A stretch of DNA of 6,822 nucleotides, taken from UBA1181 sp963631545. Its GTDB lineage: Bacteria; Bacteroidota; Bacteroidia; Bacteroidales; Paludibacteraceae. The position numbers and the translations under genes are program-made. Below, piece by piece: positions 6,165 to 6,822 of this stretch; the stretch's first letter is position 1; every line of letters starts with the position of its first letter. Where the stretch lies: NCBI GenBank assembly GCA_963631545.1, contig CAVGRN010000092.1:1-6822 (forward strand), in the 5' to 3' direction. The notes beneath the pieces were generated by a model, which worked only from the letters and a program-made list of their open reading frames with translations, was not told the origin of the DNA and made no database searches.

Positions 6165-6822
6165 ATGGTAGACATCTCAAAATATCCATTAGGAGTTCAG
6201 ACTTTCGAGAAGATTCGAAGGGAGGAGAGCGTGTATATAGACAAGACGGAGTATGTTTACCGACTGGCACATTGGTCAAGCACTTGCTTTTTCCTTGCTC
6301 GTCCGCGAAGGTTTGGGAAATCGCTTTTTCTGTCTACGTTGGAGAGTTATTTCCGAGGGAGAAAGGAACTCTTTCGAGGATTAGTTATAGAAAAAATGGA
6401 GCAGAAATGGGAGTCTTTTCCAGTGCTTCACTTTGATATTAGTGGCGGAAAAGATCTTTCAAAGTCCGAATTGGAGCAGTTTTTAAATTATCAGATTGAC
6501 GATGTTGCAGAGTTGAATGGTGTGAAATCCGTTCGCGTTGGACTCAACAATAGAATGAGTGAGTTGATTCGGAAAGTCTATGAGAAGACAGGGAAACCAG
6601 TTGTCGTTTTGGTAGATGAATATGATGCGCCATTGTTGGATGTCGTTGATAGAGAGGAAGATTTGAATGAGATGAGGCAACTGTTGCTCAATTTCTACAG
6701 TCCGCTGAAGTCGTGCGATCAATATTTGCGATTCGTTTTTCTCACAGGAATCACAAAGTTCTCTCAGATGAGCATTTTCAGCAAGTTGAATAATCTGACG
6801 GACATTAGTATGATGACGGATT
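6165..6822 (+). CDS. AAA-ATPase-like protein (N-terminal part; runs off window)
   Basis: The reading frame is open from 6138 to the right edge, giving 219 residues from the chosen ATG 6165; the C terminus is missing. The sequence matches the AAA-ATPase-like family (PF09820 type), which usually continues into a C-terminal PD-(D/E)XK nuclease-like domain (DUF1703). The N terminus has the family opening KYPLGVQTFEKIRREE and YIDKTEYVYRL (about 6-33). The Walker A variant ARPRRFGKS is at 45-53. The Walker B segment VVVLVDEYDAPL is at about 146-157, with the Asp-Glu pair at 151-152. A sensor-like FLTGITKFS is at 192-200. Such genes occur in many copies in Bacteroidales and their role is unproven; nuclease or defence functions have been suggested. 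ATG 6138 is an alternative start, but the promoter position favours 6165, where the family N terminus begins. The gene is more AT-rich and uses different codons (many GTT, GAT, TTT) from the block upstream, which fits an accessory gene. Confidence 0.88.
   Translation, partial: MVDISKYPLGVQTFEKIRREESVYIDKTEYVYRLAHWSSTCFFLARPRRFGKSLFLSTLESYFRGRKELFRGLVIEKMEQKWESFPVLHFDISGGKDLSKSELEQFLNYQIDDVAELNGVKSVRVGLNNRMSELIRKVYEKTGKPVVVLVDEYDAPLLDVVDREEDLNEMRQLLLNFYSPLKSCDQYLRFVFLTGITKFSQMSIFSKLNNLTDISMMTD

Overview
The window looks like a chromosomal stretch from a member of the Bacteroidales (phylum Bacteroidota). Three things point there. Promoter-like sites follow the TAnnTTTG type of that phylum. Translation starts lack Shine-Dalgarno sequences. 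The coiled-coil lipoprotein and the AAA-ATPase-like protein belong to families that are abundant in gut and oral Bacteroidales. I cannot fix the genus. Base composition is near balanced over most of the window and visibly more AT-rich in the last ~700 bases.

Layout. Positions 1-75 hold a short tandem repeat with a 22-base period and palindromic junctions, just downstream of the first gene. From 3443 down to 87 on the minus strand runs a compact four-gene block, in transcription order: an AI-2E/PerM-type membrane protein, prmC (release-factor glutamine methyltransferase), recX (RecA modulator) and a CPBP-family intramembrane protease. The genes overlap or nearly touch (6-base gap, ATGA overlap, 20-base overlap), as expected for one operon. 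At 3491-3506 a near-palindrome carries promoter -7 boxes on both strands and is the likely divergent promoter between this block and the plus-strand block. The plus-strand block is an unrecognised protein with a long Pro/Glu/Lys/Thr-rich linker, rsmI (16S rRNA C1402 2'-O-methyltransferase, joined by a TAATG overlap) and a coiled-coil lipoprotein of the Cbp1-like type. It closes with a strong intrinsic terminator at 5985-6023. After a 147-base spacer from the terminator to the chosen start, which contains a well-formed promoter, a gene for an AAA-ATPase-like protein starts (the type that usually carries a C-terminal PD-(D/E)XK nuclease domain). It runs off the right edge.

Functionally the centre of the window is housekeeping: prmC and rsmI both modify the translation machinery and recX tunes recombination. 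The two membrane proteins, the linker protein and the lipoprotein are less understood. I see no clear unknown multi-gene system. The points most worth a second look are the edge repeat, the overlapping divergent promoter, the linker protein coupled to rsmI, and the truncated ATPase gene.
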